From AG25 sp035517615 (GTDB taxonomy: Bacteria; Gemmatimonadota; Gemmatimonadetes; Gemmatimonadales; GWC2-71-9), in NCBI GenBank assembly GCA_035517615.1, contig DATIYM010000001.1:19789-83788 (forward strand): a stretch of DNA of 64,000 nt, written 5' to 3'. The translations under genes were made by a program, and so were the position numbers. The notes beneath the pieces were generated by a model. The model did not search any database. It saw nothing but the letters and a program-made list of their open reading frames with translations, and was not told the origin of the DNA. Positions 51,957-61,244 of the stretch are shown piece by piece (the stretch's first letter is position 1; every line of letters begins with the position of its first letter).

Positions 51957-53795
51957 CTATGGTTGTTCGTGCCGTCTCGATCCGCTCGAATCGGGCTTCT
52001 GATGGCCCTGCGATCCATTGCCGCCGCCGTTTCCATTGTCACCATGTGGCGGAGGCGGGTTGTGTGACGTCGTGTCACCGCTCCTCCCCTGAGTCCCGGA
52101 TCCGGCGTTATTGCCATACTCCGGATACGTCCGCCGCGGCGGAATGATCATGGGAGGCTTCGCGGGCTGGGTCGGCTGAGTCGAGGAAGGCTGCGCCGCC
52201 GGGGGCGGACCCGACGGGTGCTCGCCCAGATGCCGCACCCGGCGGTCGAACTCCCCCTGCGGAGCGCGGGCGCGAATCGTATCGATGGCCCGCGGATCCG
52301 CGGGATGCCCCGGACGCTGCTGCAGCACCTGCTCCCGATCGCCGAACGGCACCGGAGCGGGCGGGGGCTGGCGTTTGACGACCACGCGCCGCGTGGCGAT
52401 GTCGTCTGGTGGACGGCGGCTACGGGTTTCGTCCTGGGGCGGCCACACGCTTTCGCGGGTGGGAGCGACGGGCGGCGCCACCGCTACTCCGGCGCGATGC
52501 CAGGCGTCGAAGGCGGTGTGCGCGCTGTTGCCCCGATCCTGCTGCGCCTCCTCGACCGCACCGCGATCGATCGGCCGAGCTCGGACGAACGTTTCCCGTG
52601 AGACGATCGTGACCCCACGCGGAGCGTCGCGATTCACGTAGTGTATGCGCGTGACGTCGATGGTCGTGACGTTCAGGTTCGTCACATTGGCGCTCGTAAC
52701 GTTCACGTTCCGCACGTACGTATTACTCACGCGATAGGCCGGGACGTACACTTCGCCGGGCCCGAGCGGGAACCAGGCGACGTGCTCATCCCCGCCGCGA
52801 TTGACGTCGCCGCCGAGCGACCCCCCGAGAAATACGACGAGCGCGGGCGCGTACACGGGACGGACCGCAACGACTCGTCCGGGGACCCACCCCCAAAAGC
52901 CGCGGGAGTAAATCCAGCGGCCATAGTGGAACGGCGCGAATCCCCACGGAGCGTCGTCGATCCAGGTCCAGCCCCATGGATCGATCCAACGCCAGTGGCC
53001 CGACCGGTACGGCGCCCAGTCCGCGTCGACGTGCTGCGGAAACCACACCTGTCCGTACCCGCCGACGAAGCGCCAGTCGCCGTAGTCGTCCAGATCCTCG
53101 TAGCCCGGCATATCGCGCGAGACATAGCGTGCGGACGGGGACGTATCGGCGCGGCGATCGCGGGCCGCGCACCACTGATCCCAGCGGTCCAGCAGCGCCG
53201 GCTGCCCGATGCGGAAACGGGTTTGATCGAAACCCATGAGGCGAGCCGCCTGTTGCCGCCGAACGGTGAACGTCGAGCTGCCCGTTGCCACTTCCGCCGC
53301 TCCGTCACGCACCGTGATGGTCGTGCCCGTACCCGTGGAATCCGTATCGATGCGATAATTGCCGGCCAACAGCAGCGTGACCGCCCCGTTGGGCGTGTCA
53401 ACCTCGATATTCTCTCCGGGGTGAAGCGCGCGCACGCGCAGCTGCACCGACCCCTGCGACAGCCGCAGCTGGATCGTGGAGTCGTCCAACGACAGCAGCT
53501 CGACCCCCGTATAGGGCGCAAGGCGGAACGCGGTCGAGCCAACGCTTACCTCGGCGCGCGAATCGTCATCGGTCCAAAGCTCGTCACCCGTCGTGAGCGG
53601 GTAGTTGAGCGCGGCCTCACCCCAATCGTCCACGCTTCCGGGCCGCAACGAGACGCTGCCGGACGCATAACTCAGCCGGCCCACGCGCGCGGGGGGATCA
53701 CCCTGATCGATATGCCCGGTGCGCGAGGCAGCGGAGGCAGAAAGGGAAGACGTGCTGATGACGACGGCCGAGGCGATGCGCAGCAGACTCCACAT
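51957..53795 (-). CDS. FecR-domain and DUF6600 envelope protein
   Basis: 612 residues. Signal peptide (MWSLLRIASAVVIST). A FecR-like domain follows (about 30-150), then the DUF6600 region with WRFVGGYGQVWFPQ, repeated W/G-rich motifs (APYRSGHWRWIDPWGWTW) and a run of NVT/NVN motifs. The C-terminal third is Pro/Arg-rich and disordered. AGGAG precedes ATG 53795 by 7 nt. Role unknown; a cell-surface protein seems likely. Confidence 0.7.
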   Translation of the reverse strand: MWSLLRIASAVVISTSSLSASAASRTGHIDQGDPPARVGRLSYASGSVSLRPGSVDDWGEAALNYPLTTGDELWTDDDSRAEVSVGSTAFRLAPYTGVELLSLDDSTIQLRLSQGSVQLRVRALHPGENIEVDTPNGAVTLLLAGNYRIDTDSTGTGTTITVRDGAAEVATGSSTFTVRRQQAARLMGFDQTRFRIGQPALLDRWDQWCAARDRRADTSPSARYVSRDMPGYEDLDDYGDWRFVGGYGQVWFPQHVDADWAPYRSGHWRWIDPWGWTWIDDAPWGFAPFHYGRWIYSRGFWGWVPGRVVAVRPVYAPALVVFLGGSLGGDVNRGGDEHVAWFPLGPGEVYVPAYRVSNTYVRNVNVTSANVTNLNVTTIDVTRIHYVNRDAPRGVTIVSRETFVRARPIDRGAVEEAQQDRGNSAHTAFDAWHRAGVAVAPPVAPTRESVWPPQDETRSRRPPDDIATRRVVVKRQPPPAPVPFGDREQVLQQRPGHPADPRAIDTIRARAPQGEFDRRVRHLGEHPSGPPPAAQPSSTQPTQPAKPPMIIPPRRTYPEYGNNAGSGTQGRSGDTTSHNPPPPHGDNGNGGGNGSQGHQKPDSSGSRRHEQP

Positions 53796-53940
53796 GGCGT
53801 GCTCCTGGTGAGAACCCGTTTTGAGGCCCCAACAGTAAGACACGACGTTCCAGGCTCCAACGAACGTTGCATAATGAACCGCTCGGGGGCACCGGACGCA
53901 GGTAAGTAGAAAGGCAAAGGGAGGGGGTGGGGAGGCGGTG

Positions 53941-55491
53941 ATGCAGTGGGTCTCGGAGGGTCGCGCACGCTGGGCGATCTGGCTGTCCTGCGCCATGCTG
54001 GTCGGGGTTTCAGTCTCGTTGTTCGCGTGGTACTGGCCCGGAGCACTCCCGGAAGACAACGCCAGCGGCGTTTGGACCGCGCTGGCGCAGGATTTCGCGC
54101 ACGGCGTGTTCTACCGGCCCCCGGCCGACGCCTTCGGATTCGGCGGCACGCGATACATGCCGCTGTTCTTCATGCTCCACGCCGCGTTGATTCGCTACGC
54201 GTGCGATCCGGTCACCGCGGGCGTGGTGCTCACGCTGTTGTCCATCCTGCTGCTCGACGTCGGGACATTCGTTGCGCTCCGCGAGTTGGGCCTGGACCGG
54301 TCGCTGGCCCTGCCACTCGCGCTCCTCCCACATGCGGCTGTCGCGTTTCAAGTCCTGAGTGTGCAGATCAAGGGCGATTTCCTCGCGGCTGCGTGCGTCA
54401 TGTGGGGAACGGCGGGGGCGCTGCGCTATCAGCGGCGACCAGGGAACATCGTCCTGGCGGCGGTCATCATCGCGTTCTTCGCGGCCTTTCTCACGAAATT
54501 CACGGCGTTCGCGAGTGGCTTGATCGTGTGCGTCTGCCTGTATACAGGGGGTCGCCGGCGTGCCGCCATTGTGTTGATGACGATGCTTGCAGGGCTGGCC
54601 GCGCTTGCGTCGTTCGTGATCGGCGCCGCGAGCGACGGGCGGTGGTTCACGTCGTTTGCCGCGGTGGCGGGCGGCGGTTCGCGCCTGATCTACGCACTCG
54701 CCGCACCGATCTGGCTGCTCCACTCGGCGCTCCAGGACCCCGTGTTCATCGCGATCGTCGTGGTCGCCGCGCTGTACGCCGGGGTTCGACTGGTGCACGG
54801 GCCGCGCGGCTTCGTCGAGCGGTACTTCGCCGGCACCGCGCTGCTCACGCTCGCGATTTTTGCGTCACCCGGGACGGACTGGAATCACTTGCTCGACCTG
54901 CTCGGGGCATCCGCCCTCGTTCTGGGCGCGACGCTCGTGGATCGGCCCGCCGACGTGCGGAAGATCGCGTTCCTGCCCGCGGGAGTGGCGGCGGTTACGT
55001 TCGTGTCGCTCTTGCCGGGGATGGTCTCGGTGAAGTCGGTGATCGAGCGGAACGGCAAACCGGAACGCTGGCAGGTCGGGGCGATCGCCGCGCGCCTGGG
55101 CGGCGGAGCGCACGAGGTGTTGAGCGAGGATCCCATCGTGCCGGTGGTCCTGGGCGAGCGGCCCGTGGTGCTCGATCCGTTCAACCTCCGGCTTCTGGCC
55201 GCGCGGCGCCCCGAGGTCGCTGCCTCGTTCGAACAGCGCATGGACACGCATCGGTTCGGCGCGGTAATTCTCGTGGATTACTCGGCCTCGGATCGGTTTC
55301 ACCTGCCTCACGCGCTGGCCGCATGCGCGGCCAGCAACGGAGCGCCGTGCTACGGCGGCGTGGTCTTTCCCGCGGGATTCCTGCGCGAGCTCGAGCGCGA
55401 TTACGTGTTGAGCTTCATCGAGCGACCGTTCGTCGTGTATACGCCGCGGCCGATGACCATTAGTTTGTCAACGGGTGCCGCGCGCCCGTAG
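53941..55491 (+). CDS. multi-pass membrane glycosyltransferase-like protein
   Basis: 516 residues with about 10 membrane segments, resembling ArnT/GT39-type transferases or polymer synthases (FGFGGTRYMPLFFMLHAALI, an Asp-containing loop in GDFLAAACVM). GTG 53938 is a possible earlier start. The stop codon TAG (55489-55491) lies in the U8-A9-G10 positions of the overlapping tRNA-Arg gene. Sugar donor and acceptor unknown. Confidence 0.65.
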   Translation: MQWVSEGRARWAIWLSCAMLVGVSVSLFAWYWPGALPEDNASGVWTALAQDFAHGVFYRPPADAFGFGGTRYMPLFFMLHAALIRYACDPVTAGVVLTLLSILLLDVGTFVALRELGLDRSLALPLALLPHAAVAFQVLSVQIKGDFLAAACVMWGTAGALRYQRRPGNIVLAAVIIAFFAAFLTKFTAFASGLIVCVCLYTGGRRRAAIVLMTMLAGLAALASFVIGAASDGRWFTSFAAVAGGGSRLIYALAAPIWLLHSALQDPVFIAIVVVAALYAGVRLVHGPRGFVERYFAGTALLTLAIFASPGTDWNHLLDLLGASALVLGATLVDRPADVRKIAFLPAGVAAVTFVSLLPGMVSVKSVIERNGKPERWQVGAIAARLGGGAHEVLSEDPIVPVVLGERPVVLDPFNLRLLAARRPEVAASFEQRMDTHRFGAVILVDYSASDRFHLPHALAACAASNGAPCYGGVVFPAGFLRELERDYVLSFIERPFVVYTPRPMTISLSTGAARP

Positions 55492-55555
55492 CTCAGCTGG
55501 ATAGAGCAACAGCCTTCTAAGCTGTGGGTCGGAGGTTCGAGTCCTCCCGGGCGCA
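55482..55555 (+). tRNA. tRNA-Arg (anticodon UCU)
   Basis: Acceptor GCGCCCG/CGGGCGC, D arm GCUCAGCUGGAUAGAGC, anticodon loop CUUCUAA (UCU), T arm GGAGG-UUCGAGU-CCUCC. Discriminator A, no CCA encoded. The first 10 nt overlap the end of the preceding coding region. Confidence 0.95.
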
Positions 55556-55567
55556 TCCGGACTTCGC

Positions 55568-55891
55568 TCAATGACTCAAATGCAGATAGATCCCGTACCC
55601 CGCGCAAGCGACGCCGCCGACGATCAACGCGGTACCGCCGCCCCCGCCCGCGACTGCGCCCGTGGCGATCGCGCCGATGCCGATGAGGATGAGCAAGCTC
55701 CCGATCTGGCGTTTGTCGGACTTGCCAGCGGCCGGCTGCATCGTCACGGTGAGCGGCTGGGCGTCCGGAGTGGGAGTGGCGGCGAGTCGCAACGCCGCGC
55801 CCGCGCGGATCGACTGTGCGTACGCGCTTTCCTGCGCCCGAGCACGTACCGCAACAGCGCAAAGCATCAGTAAGATTGCCAGAGTCCGCAC
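55568..55891 (-). CDS. small secreted Gly-rich protein, copy 1 of a three-member family
   Basis: 107 residues from GTG 55891 after GGAGGAG. Signal peptide (VRTLAILLMLCAVAVRARAQ) and a conserved SIRAGAALR segment. A hydrophobic C-terminus holds IGIGAIATGAVAGGGGGTA, then VGGVACAGYGIYL. The last part looks like a membrane hairpin around a penta-Gly turn. The same pattern recurs at 56496 and 56931. Family not recognised. Confidence 0.65.
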   Translation of the reverse strand: MRTLAILLMLCAVAVRARAQESAYAQSIRAGAALRLAATPTPDAQPLTVTMQPAAGKSDKRQIGSLLILIGIGAIATGAVAGGGGGTALIVGGVACAGYGIYLHLSH

Positions 55892-55998
55892 CGCTCCTCC
55901 TCCGTAATGGGGGTCTCCCTGCCCGCAACGCGCGACCATCGGACGCAAAATATAGTCCGCGTTCCGGTCACGCGTGCCTGGGCGAACAGGAGGGTTTC

Positions 55999-56439
55999 AT
56001 GACCACGATCGCAGATCAGCTCCGCCGCATTGTTGACGATGCCGCGCCCCGGCTCGGGCGCATGAGCGAAGCCGACGTTACGCGTGAGCGCGGCCCGGAC
56101 AAATGGGTCAAGAAACAGATCCTTGGCCATCTGATCGACTCCGCCATCAACAATGACGTGCGCTTCGTGCTGGCGCAGCTCGCCGATCCGTTCGTTGGTC
56201 CCGGCTACAACCAGAACGTGTGGAACGCGGCCCACGGCTATCGCGAACGGCGCTGGACCGAGCTGGTCCACTTGTGGGTGGCGATCAACGAACATCTGGC
56301 GCACGCGATGGCGCGAATCCCTGATGCAAAGCTCAACGTCCGCTGCGTGATTGGCGCTGCGGCGCCCGTGACGCTCGAGTGGCTCATCAACGACTATGTC
56401 GAGCATCTCGAGCATCACCTCGAGCAGATTTTGGCGTAA
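55999..56439 (+). CDS. DinB-like four-helix bundle protein
   Basis: 146 residues. Typical DinB/YfiT fold: ADQLRRIVDDAAPRLG, LGHLIDSAINNDVRFV, and DYVEHLEHHLEQIL, with His residues in the metal-binding positions. Members are metal-dependent enzymes or transferases, often stress-linked. AGGAGGG precedes ATG 55999. It lies between two members of the small Gly-rich family. Function cannot be assigned. Confidence 0.75.
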   Translation: MTTIADQLRRIVDDAAPRLGRMSEADVTRERGPDKWVKKQILGHLIDSAINNDVRFVLAQLADPFVGPGYNQNVWNAAHGYRERRWTELVHLWVAINEHLAHAMARIPDAKLNVRCVIGAAAPVTLEWLINDYVEHLEHHLEQILA

Positions 56440-56495
56440 TTTCCCCTGGTTGCCGCACTCGCATCCGCCGCCTTTTACCGCCAACGGAGGACGTC

Positions 56496-56819
56496 ATGCG
56501 AATCATGGTGTTCGCACTGCTGCTTGCCGGCTTCGCTGCCGCTCGCGCGGACGCGCAATCGGCCGAGTTCGTTCCTGCCATCCACGCCGCAGCGGCGCTG
56601 CGGGCTCTGTCGGCACCCACCGCGCTCGCGCAGCCAGTGGCTCCGACCCTCGAACCTGCGGTTCGAAAGAACAAGAACCGCTCGCTCAGCGCTACGCTCA
56701 TGTTGATCGGCGCAGGCGCCATCCTGGTGGGTGCGATCGCGGGCGGGGGCGGCGGCACCGTGTTGATCGTAGGGGGCGTGGTCTGCGCGGGCTACGGGGT
56801 ATATCTGTACGCTCAGTAG
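56496..56819 (+). CDS. small secreted Gly-rich protein, copy 2
   Basis: 107 residues from ATG 56496 with GGAGG 5 nt upstream. Signal peptide ending ADAQ, then PAIHAAAALRAL and the C-terminal IGAGAILVGAIAGGGGG and LIVGGVVCAGYGVYL. About half the residues agree with copy 1 in the C-terminal part. It is probably translocated to the periplasm, with a Gly-zipper-like membrane hairpin. Confidence 0.65.
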   Translation: MRIMVFALLLAGFAAARADAQSAEFVPAIHAAAALRALSAPTALAQPVAPTLEPAVRKNKNRSLSATLMLIGAGAILVGAIAGGGGGTVLIVGGVVCAGYGVYLYAQ

Positions 56820-56930
56820 AGCGAGCGCCCGTTCTCTTTCGCAGGCGAATTGCTCCAACGTATCGCTGCACGCTGTGGTGGAGGCTCGTTCGAGCTGGAT
56901 CGTGCCGCTGTCCATATCAGGGAGGTTGTG

Positions 56931-57260
56931 ATGCGGATCGTTACACTCGCGTTGCTCATGGCGATGGTGGGGATGGTTCAGGCGCAGGCGCAAACACCGC
57001 AATTTGCTCCCGCGGTCCGCGCCGCGGCGATGCTCCGGGCCGCGGCTCTAACTCCCTCGAACGCTGCGCGCCTCGAGCCGTTCGGCGGCGCGGGAGCGCA
57101 GGCCGGCTCGAACCGTCATGAGATGGGCACGACGCTCATGATCGCCGGAGGTGCGGCGGTGCTGATCGGAGCGATTGTCGGTGGTGGTGGCGGCGCGGCG
57201 CTGATCGTCGGCGGCCTCGCAGCCGGCGGATACGGATACTACCTGTTCCAACAGAAGTAG
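56931..57260 (+). CDS. small secreted Gly-rich protein, copy 3
   Basis: 109 residues from ATG 56931 with GGAGG 5 nt upstream. Signal peptide ending QAQAQ, then PAVRAAAMLRAA and a C-terminal GGAAVLIGAIVGGGGGAAL with GGYGYYLFQQK. It is the most divergent of the three but keeps the penta-Gly turn and the GYG ending. It follows copy 2 in the same orientation. Confidence 0.65.
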   Translation: MRIVTLALLMAMVGMVQAQAQTPQFAPAVRAAAMLRAAALTPSNAARLEPFGGAGAQAGSNRHEMGTTLMIAGGAAVLIGAIVGGGGGAALIVGGLAAGGYGYYLFQQK

Positions 57261-57421
57261 CTGCTGTTGATCACACTTTAACATTCCGCCCCGTTGCGGG
57301 GTGCACCACGCTGTCCCAACAAGCCCTCCGTGTGACGATGCAGTTCACGACGTGCGGCAGCTTGCCCACGTGACGGTCAGCATCTCAAGAACGCCGAGCG
57401 TATCGGGAAACAGTTGCCCGG

Positions 57422-60400
57422 ATGTCCTCACGCCGCAGCCCGGGCAGACCGAGTGCGGCGCGAGGCTTCCGCACCGATCCCCGGACCTCTGTGACCCGAT
57501 CGTCGGATTCGCTCCTCAGCCGTCACTCCCGCTGCTTACCGCTGTTGCTGGTTGCATTGGTCTTCATCTGTCCCACCGCAGCCCGCGGGCAGGGCGGCTC
57601 CACGACGGATATTCTGACCGGCGTCGTTCGCGGACCGGACGGCCAGCCGATTCAGGGCGCCACGGTGGTGGCGACGTCGTTTCAGAACCAGTTGCAACGT
57701 GAAGCTCGAACCAACGCGCGCGGCCGGTACACCATCGTTTTTCCGGACGGCGGCGGGCAGTATCGTCTCGACGTGCGGTTCATCGGGCTCGCTCCGGCAC
57801 AACTCATCCTCATGCGCCAGGCGGACGAGGACGAGTTGGTGGCGGACGTCACGCTGTCGAATGCGTCGGTCGCCCTCGAACCAGTCACCGTCACGGCACG
57901 CCGCGCGCGCCCCGAGAGCGGCACACAACCGACGCCGGGGGAAGCAGGGCGGAATCTGAACCCGGAGGCCGTCGCCCGGCTGCCGCTCGACGCCTCCGAT
58001 CTGAACGTCGTCGCGACGCTCGTGCCGGGCGTGCTCGGCCTCGCGGGTACGGACTCGACCGAGTCCGCGTTCTCGGTCGCGGGACTCCGTCCCACCGCGA
58101 ACGCCGTCACGCTCGACGGACTCACGTATGGATCGGGCAGCGTTCCTCAGGATGCGGTGCAGAACACGCGCGTCGTGACGAGCACGTACGATGTCGCCCG
58201 CGGCGAGTTTTCCGGCGGCCTCGTCGCGTCGACGACGCGCAGCGGGACGAATACGCCGGCGGGTTCGTTTACCTACACGCTGCGTGACCGCAATCTCGCC
58301 TGGGGTGGTCCGGCGGCGAGCGCCTTCGAGCAGGGCTACACACAGCAACAGCTCGGCGGCGGCTTCGGCGGCCCGCTGGTGCGCAACAAACTGTTCGCGT
58401 TCGGCTCGCTCCAGGGTCGCTGGCGTACTCAGGCGCTCCCATCCCTGCTCTCCGCCGATCCCGCGACGCTCTCACGGCTCGGCCTCGCGGGCGATTCGCT
58501 GAGCAACTTCCTCCAGACGCTCGGATCGCTCGGCGTGCCCATGAACGCGCCCGTGGTTCCCGCCAATCGTGTCAACACCCTGGACGGCGCGGTGCTGCGG
58601 ATCGATTGGATGATGGCGAACGCCCAGACGCTCATGCTGCGCGGCGACTGGCGTCTCAATGATCAATATCCCGCCTCGGTGGGATCGCTTGCGCTGCCGC
58701 AGAACGGCGGGAACCGCACGGGCTGGGGCGGCGGGATCATGGCGACGCTCACGTCCTACTTCGGTGGGACGCACATCAACGAGCTGCGCACGTATTTCTC
58801 GGTGAACCGCACCGGCGCCACTCCCTATCTCCTGGGGCCGGACGGCCGAGTGCAGATCGCGTCGACCGTGGCTGACAGCTCGCTCGCCATCACCACAGTG
58901 AGCTTTGGAGGGAATGCGGGCATGCCGCAGCAATCGAACCAGACCGGTTTCGAAGGGACCGACGAGTTGTCCTGGCTGCTGGGCGGCGCCGCGCATCGTG
59001 TGAAGCTGGGCCTGTTCCTCCGGCTTACAGGGCTCGACAATACCACGGTACCCAACGAGTACGGCACGTTCTTATTCAATTCTTTGCCCGCGCTCGCGGT
59101 TGATAGCCCGAGCGTGTTCACGCGTACGCTCGCGGCCGCGCCGCGCATGGGCACCGCTACGGAAGCGGCACTGTATCTGGGCGACTCGTGGCGCCGCCGG
59201 GGCGGCCTGCAGCTCACCTACGGCGTGCGGGCGGAGGGATCGGAATTTTCGGGAGCGCCGCCGCTCAATCGCGCGGTGGATTCACTGTTTGGCGTACGCA
59301 CGGATGCGATCCCCTCCGAGATCCACGTGAGTCCACGGATTGGCTTCACGTGGCTCATCGGTAGTGGCGGACGTGGAGGAGCGGGGCGTGGCGGTGCATT
59401 TGGGGGTGGGGGCGGCGCGTCACACACGATTGTGCGTGGCGGAGTGGGCGAGTTTCGTAGCCCCACGCCGACGAGCTTGTACAGCTCGGCGCTGGCTGCG
59501 TCGGGTCTCGCGAGCGGAGAGACGCAGATCTATTGCGTGGGGTCCGGGGTGCCCACGCCGGATTGGTCCGAGTATTTCGGCGACCCGTCCGGTATCCCCA
59601 CGAGCTGCAGCGACAGCGCTGACGATCAGCCTGCTGTTCCGAACCTCGTCGTCTTCGCTCCGACGTATGGAGCATCACGCACGTGGCGCGGTTCGTTCGG
59701 CATCCAGCAACGGGTGAGCACGTATGTGCTGTCGTGGGATGCCAACTACACGCGGGGGATCAATCAATATGGGTTCACGGACCTGAACCTCGGGCCGGAA
59801 CAGTTTTCCCTGGCTGGCGAAGGGAACAGGCCGGTCTTCGCGCCGGCCGCCACGATTGTGCCGGGGACGGGCGCGATCCCACTCGCCGCCTCGCGACTCT
59901 ATCCGGACTTCGGTCAGGTGCTCGAGATCGGATCCGGTCTCGGCTCCGAGGCCGTACAGAGTACGATCAGTATCGGCGGTTCGACCAGTCGCGGCGCGGT
60001 GCTGCAACTGGCATACACATACACGCGCGCGCGCGATCAATCGTCGTTTTCGTCGGGTGCCGCCGCTCAGGGATTCGCCGCCCCCACCACCGGGGGCAAT
60101 CCGAACGACGTGCCGTGGGCCACGAGTGACTTCGAACGGCGCCACAGCATCCTCGCCACCATCACGTATCCCATCAGCGGTTCGCTCGAGATCACGACCA
60201 TCGGACGGCTCAACTCGGGCACGCCGTACACGCCGATCGTGGGCTCCGACATCAACGGTGACGGTGCTCGCAACGATCGCGCGTTCATTTTCGATCCGGC
60301 CGCGACTGCCGATACGCTGGTCGCGAACGGCATGCGGCGGTTGCTCGCAGGCGGCTCGTCCTCCGCGCAGCAGTGTCTCATGGCCCAGATCGGGACCATC

Positions 60401-61234
60401 GCCGGCCGGAACAGCTGTACCGGTCCCTGGACGCCCTCACTCGACTTCCAGATCAACTGGCGACCGCGGGCCCTTGGTCTGAATCGCCGTCTCACGTTGT
60501 CGCTCTTGACCGTCAACCTGCTCTCGGGCGTGGATCAGTTGCTCCATGGTCCCAACGATCTGCAGGGGTGGGGACAAGGAGAGACGCCCAATCCCGTCCT
60601 GCTCACGGTGCGCGGGTTCGATCCGGCGAGCGGCGCATTCCTTTATCAGGTGAACGGGCGCTTCGGTGCAGCGTCGAGCGCCACGGCGATTCGCGTCCCC
60701 TTCCAGATCGGAATTCAGGGTCATCTGACGGTTGGTCCGGATGCGACGCGCCAGCGGCTCAATACGATGTTCGGCGCTGGTGGTGGCGGAGGAGGGCGCG
60801 GGGGCTTCGGACGGGGCGGGGGCGGGGGAGGGGGAGGGGGAGGGGGAGGGGGCGAAGGTGGCGGGATTACCGGCGACGCGTTCCTCGCGCGGTTTGCCCG
60901 GGCGCTCCCGAACCCGGTGCGTGACATTATGGGCGAAAGCGATACGCTCGGACTGACACCCGATCAGGTGACGCGTCTGACCGGCATCGCCGATTCGCTC
61001 GATGCCGCGAACCGCACGATTGCCGATTCGGTGCAGGCAGCGATCGAGAAGGCGGGCCCGAACCCCGATCCGGCGGTGTTGTTCGCGGCGATCCGGCCCC
61101 GGATCGCCAAGGGCCGCGATAACATCCGTGCCGCCCTGGGCCAGGCGCGTGAAGTGTTGACGAAGGCGCAGTGGGACAAATTGCCCGATCGCATCAGGCA
61201 GGGAGCGGTGCGCGAGCGCCGACCGGCGCAGTAG
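57422..61234 (+). CDS. TonB-dependent receptor with Gly-rich linker and helical tail
   Basis: 1270 residues. Signal sequence near 40-57, a carboxypeptidase-like regulatory domain (about 62-145: VVRGPDGQPIQGATVVA), plug region (about 175-260) and a large beta barrel ending near 1105. After it come a Gly-rich linker (about 1119-1144) and a helical tail (about 1148-1270, LTPDQVTRLTGIADSLDA) that resembles Spy/CpxP-type LTxxQ proteins. The type with an N-terminal regulatory domain is often called Oar-like. Substrate unknown. GTG 57491 is an alternative start. Confidence 0.85.
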   Translation: MSSRRSPGRPSAARGFRTDPRTSVTRSSDSLLSRHSRCLPLLLVALVFICPTAARGQGGSTTDILTGVVRGPDGQPIQGATVVATSFQNQLQREARTNARGRYTIVFPDGGGQYRLDVRFIGLAPAQLILMRQADEDELVADVTLSNASVALEPVTVTARRARPESGTQPTPGEAGRNLNPEAVARLPLDASDLNVVATLVPGVLGLAGTDSTESAFSVAGLRPTANAVTLDGLTYGSGSVPQDAVQNTRVVTSTYDVARGEFSGGLVASTTRSGTNTPAGSFTYTLRDRNLAWGGPAASAFEQGYTQQQLGGGFGGPLVRNKLFAFGSLQGRWRTQALPSLLSADPATLSRLGLAGDSLSNFLQTLGSLGVPMNAPVVPANRVNTLDGAVLRIDWMMANAQTLMLRGDWRLNDQYPASVGSLALPQNGGNRTGWGGGIMATLTSYFGGTHINELRTYFSVNRTGATPYLLGPDGRVQIASTVADSSLAITTVSFGGNAGMPQQSNQTGFEGTDELSWLLGGAAHRVKLGLFLRLTGLDNTTVPNEYGTFLFNSLPALAVDSPSVFTRTLAAAPRMGTATEAALYLGDSWRRRGGLQLTYGVRAEGSEFSGAPPLNRAVDSLFGVRTDAIPSEIHVSPRIGFTWLIGSGGRGGAGRGGAFGGGGGASHTIVRGGVGEFRSPTPTSLYSSALAASGLASGETQIYCVGSGVPTPDWSEYFGDPSGIPTSCSDSADDQPAVPNLVVFAPTYGASRTWRGSFGIQQRVSTYVLSWDANYTRGINQYGFTDLNLGPEQFSLAGEGNRPVFAPAATIVPGTGAIPLAASRLYPDFGQVLEIGSGLGSEAVQSTISIGGSTSRGAVLQLAYTYTRARDQSSFSSGAAAQGFAAPTTGGNPNDVPWATSDFERRHSILATITYPISGSLEITTIGRLNSGTPYTPIVGSDINGDGARNDRAFIFDPAATADTLVANGMRRLLAGGSSSAQQCLMAQIGTIAGRNSCTGPWTPSLDFQINWRPRALGLNRRLTLSLLTVNLLSGVDQLLHGPNDLQGWGQGETPNPVLLTVRGFDPASGAFLYQVNGRFGAASSATAIRVPFQIGIQGHLTVGPDATRQRLNTMFGAGGGGGGRGGFGRGGGGGGGGGGGGGEGGGITGDAFLARFARALPNPVRDIMGESDTLGLTPDQVTRLTGIADSLDAANRTIADSVQAAIEKAGPNPDPAVLFAAIRPRIAKGRDNIRAALGQAREVLTKAQWDKLPDRIRQGAVRERRPAQ
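60824..60853 (+). repeat. GGGGGA hexamer repeat in the receptor gene
   Basis: Four copies of GGGGGA plus GGGGGC encode the Gly linker. Because the unit is six bases, length change keeps the reading frame. A G-quadruplex is possible on this strand. Confidence 0.85.
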
Positions 61235-61244
61235 TGGATAAGTT

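Noticed and set aside
57286..57298. CCCCG-TTG-CGGGG hairpin as a terminator
   Set aside because: No T-run follows on either strand, so an intrinsic terminator is not supported.
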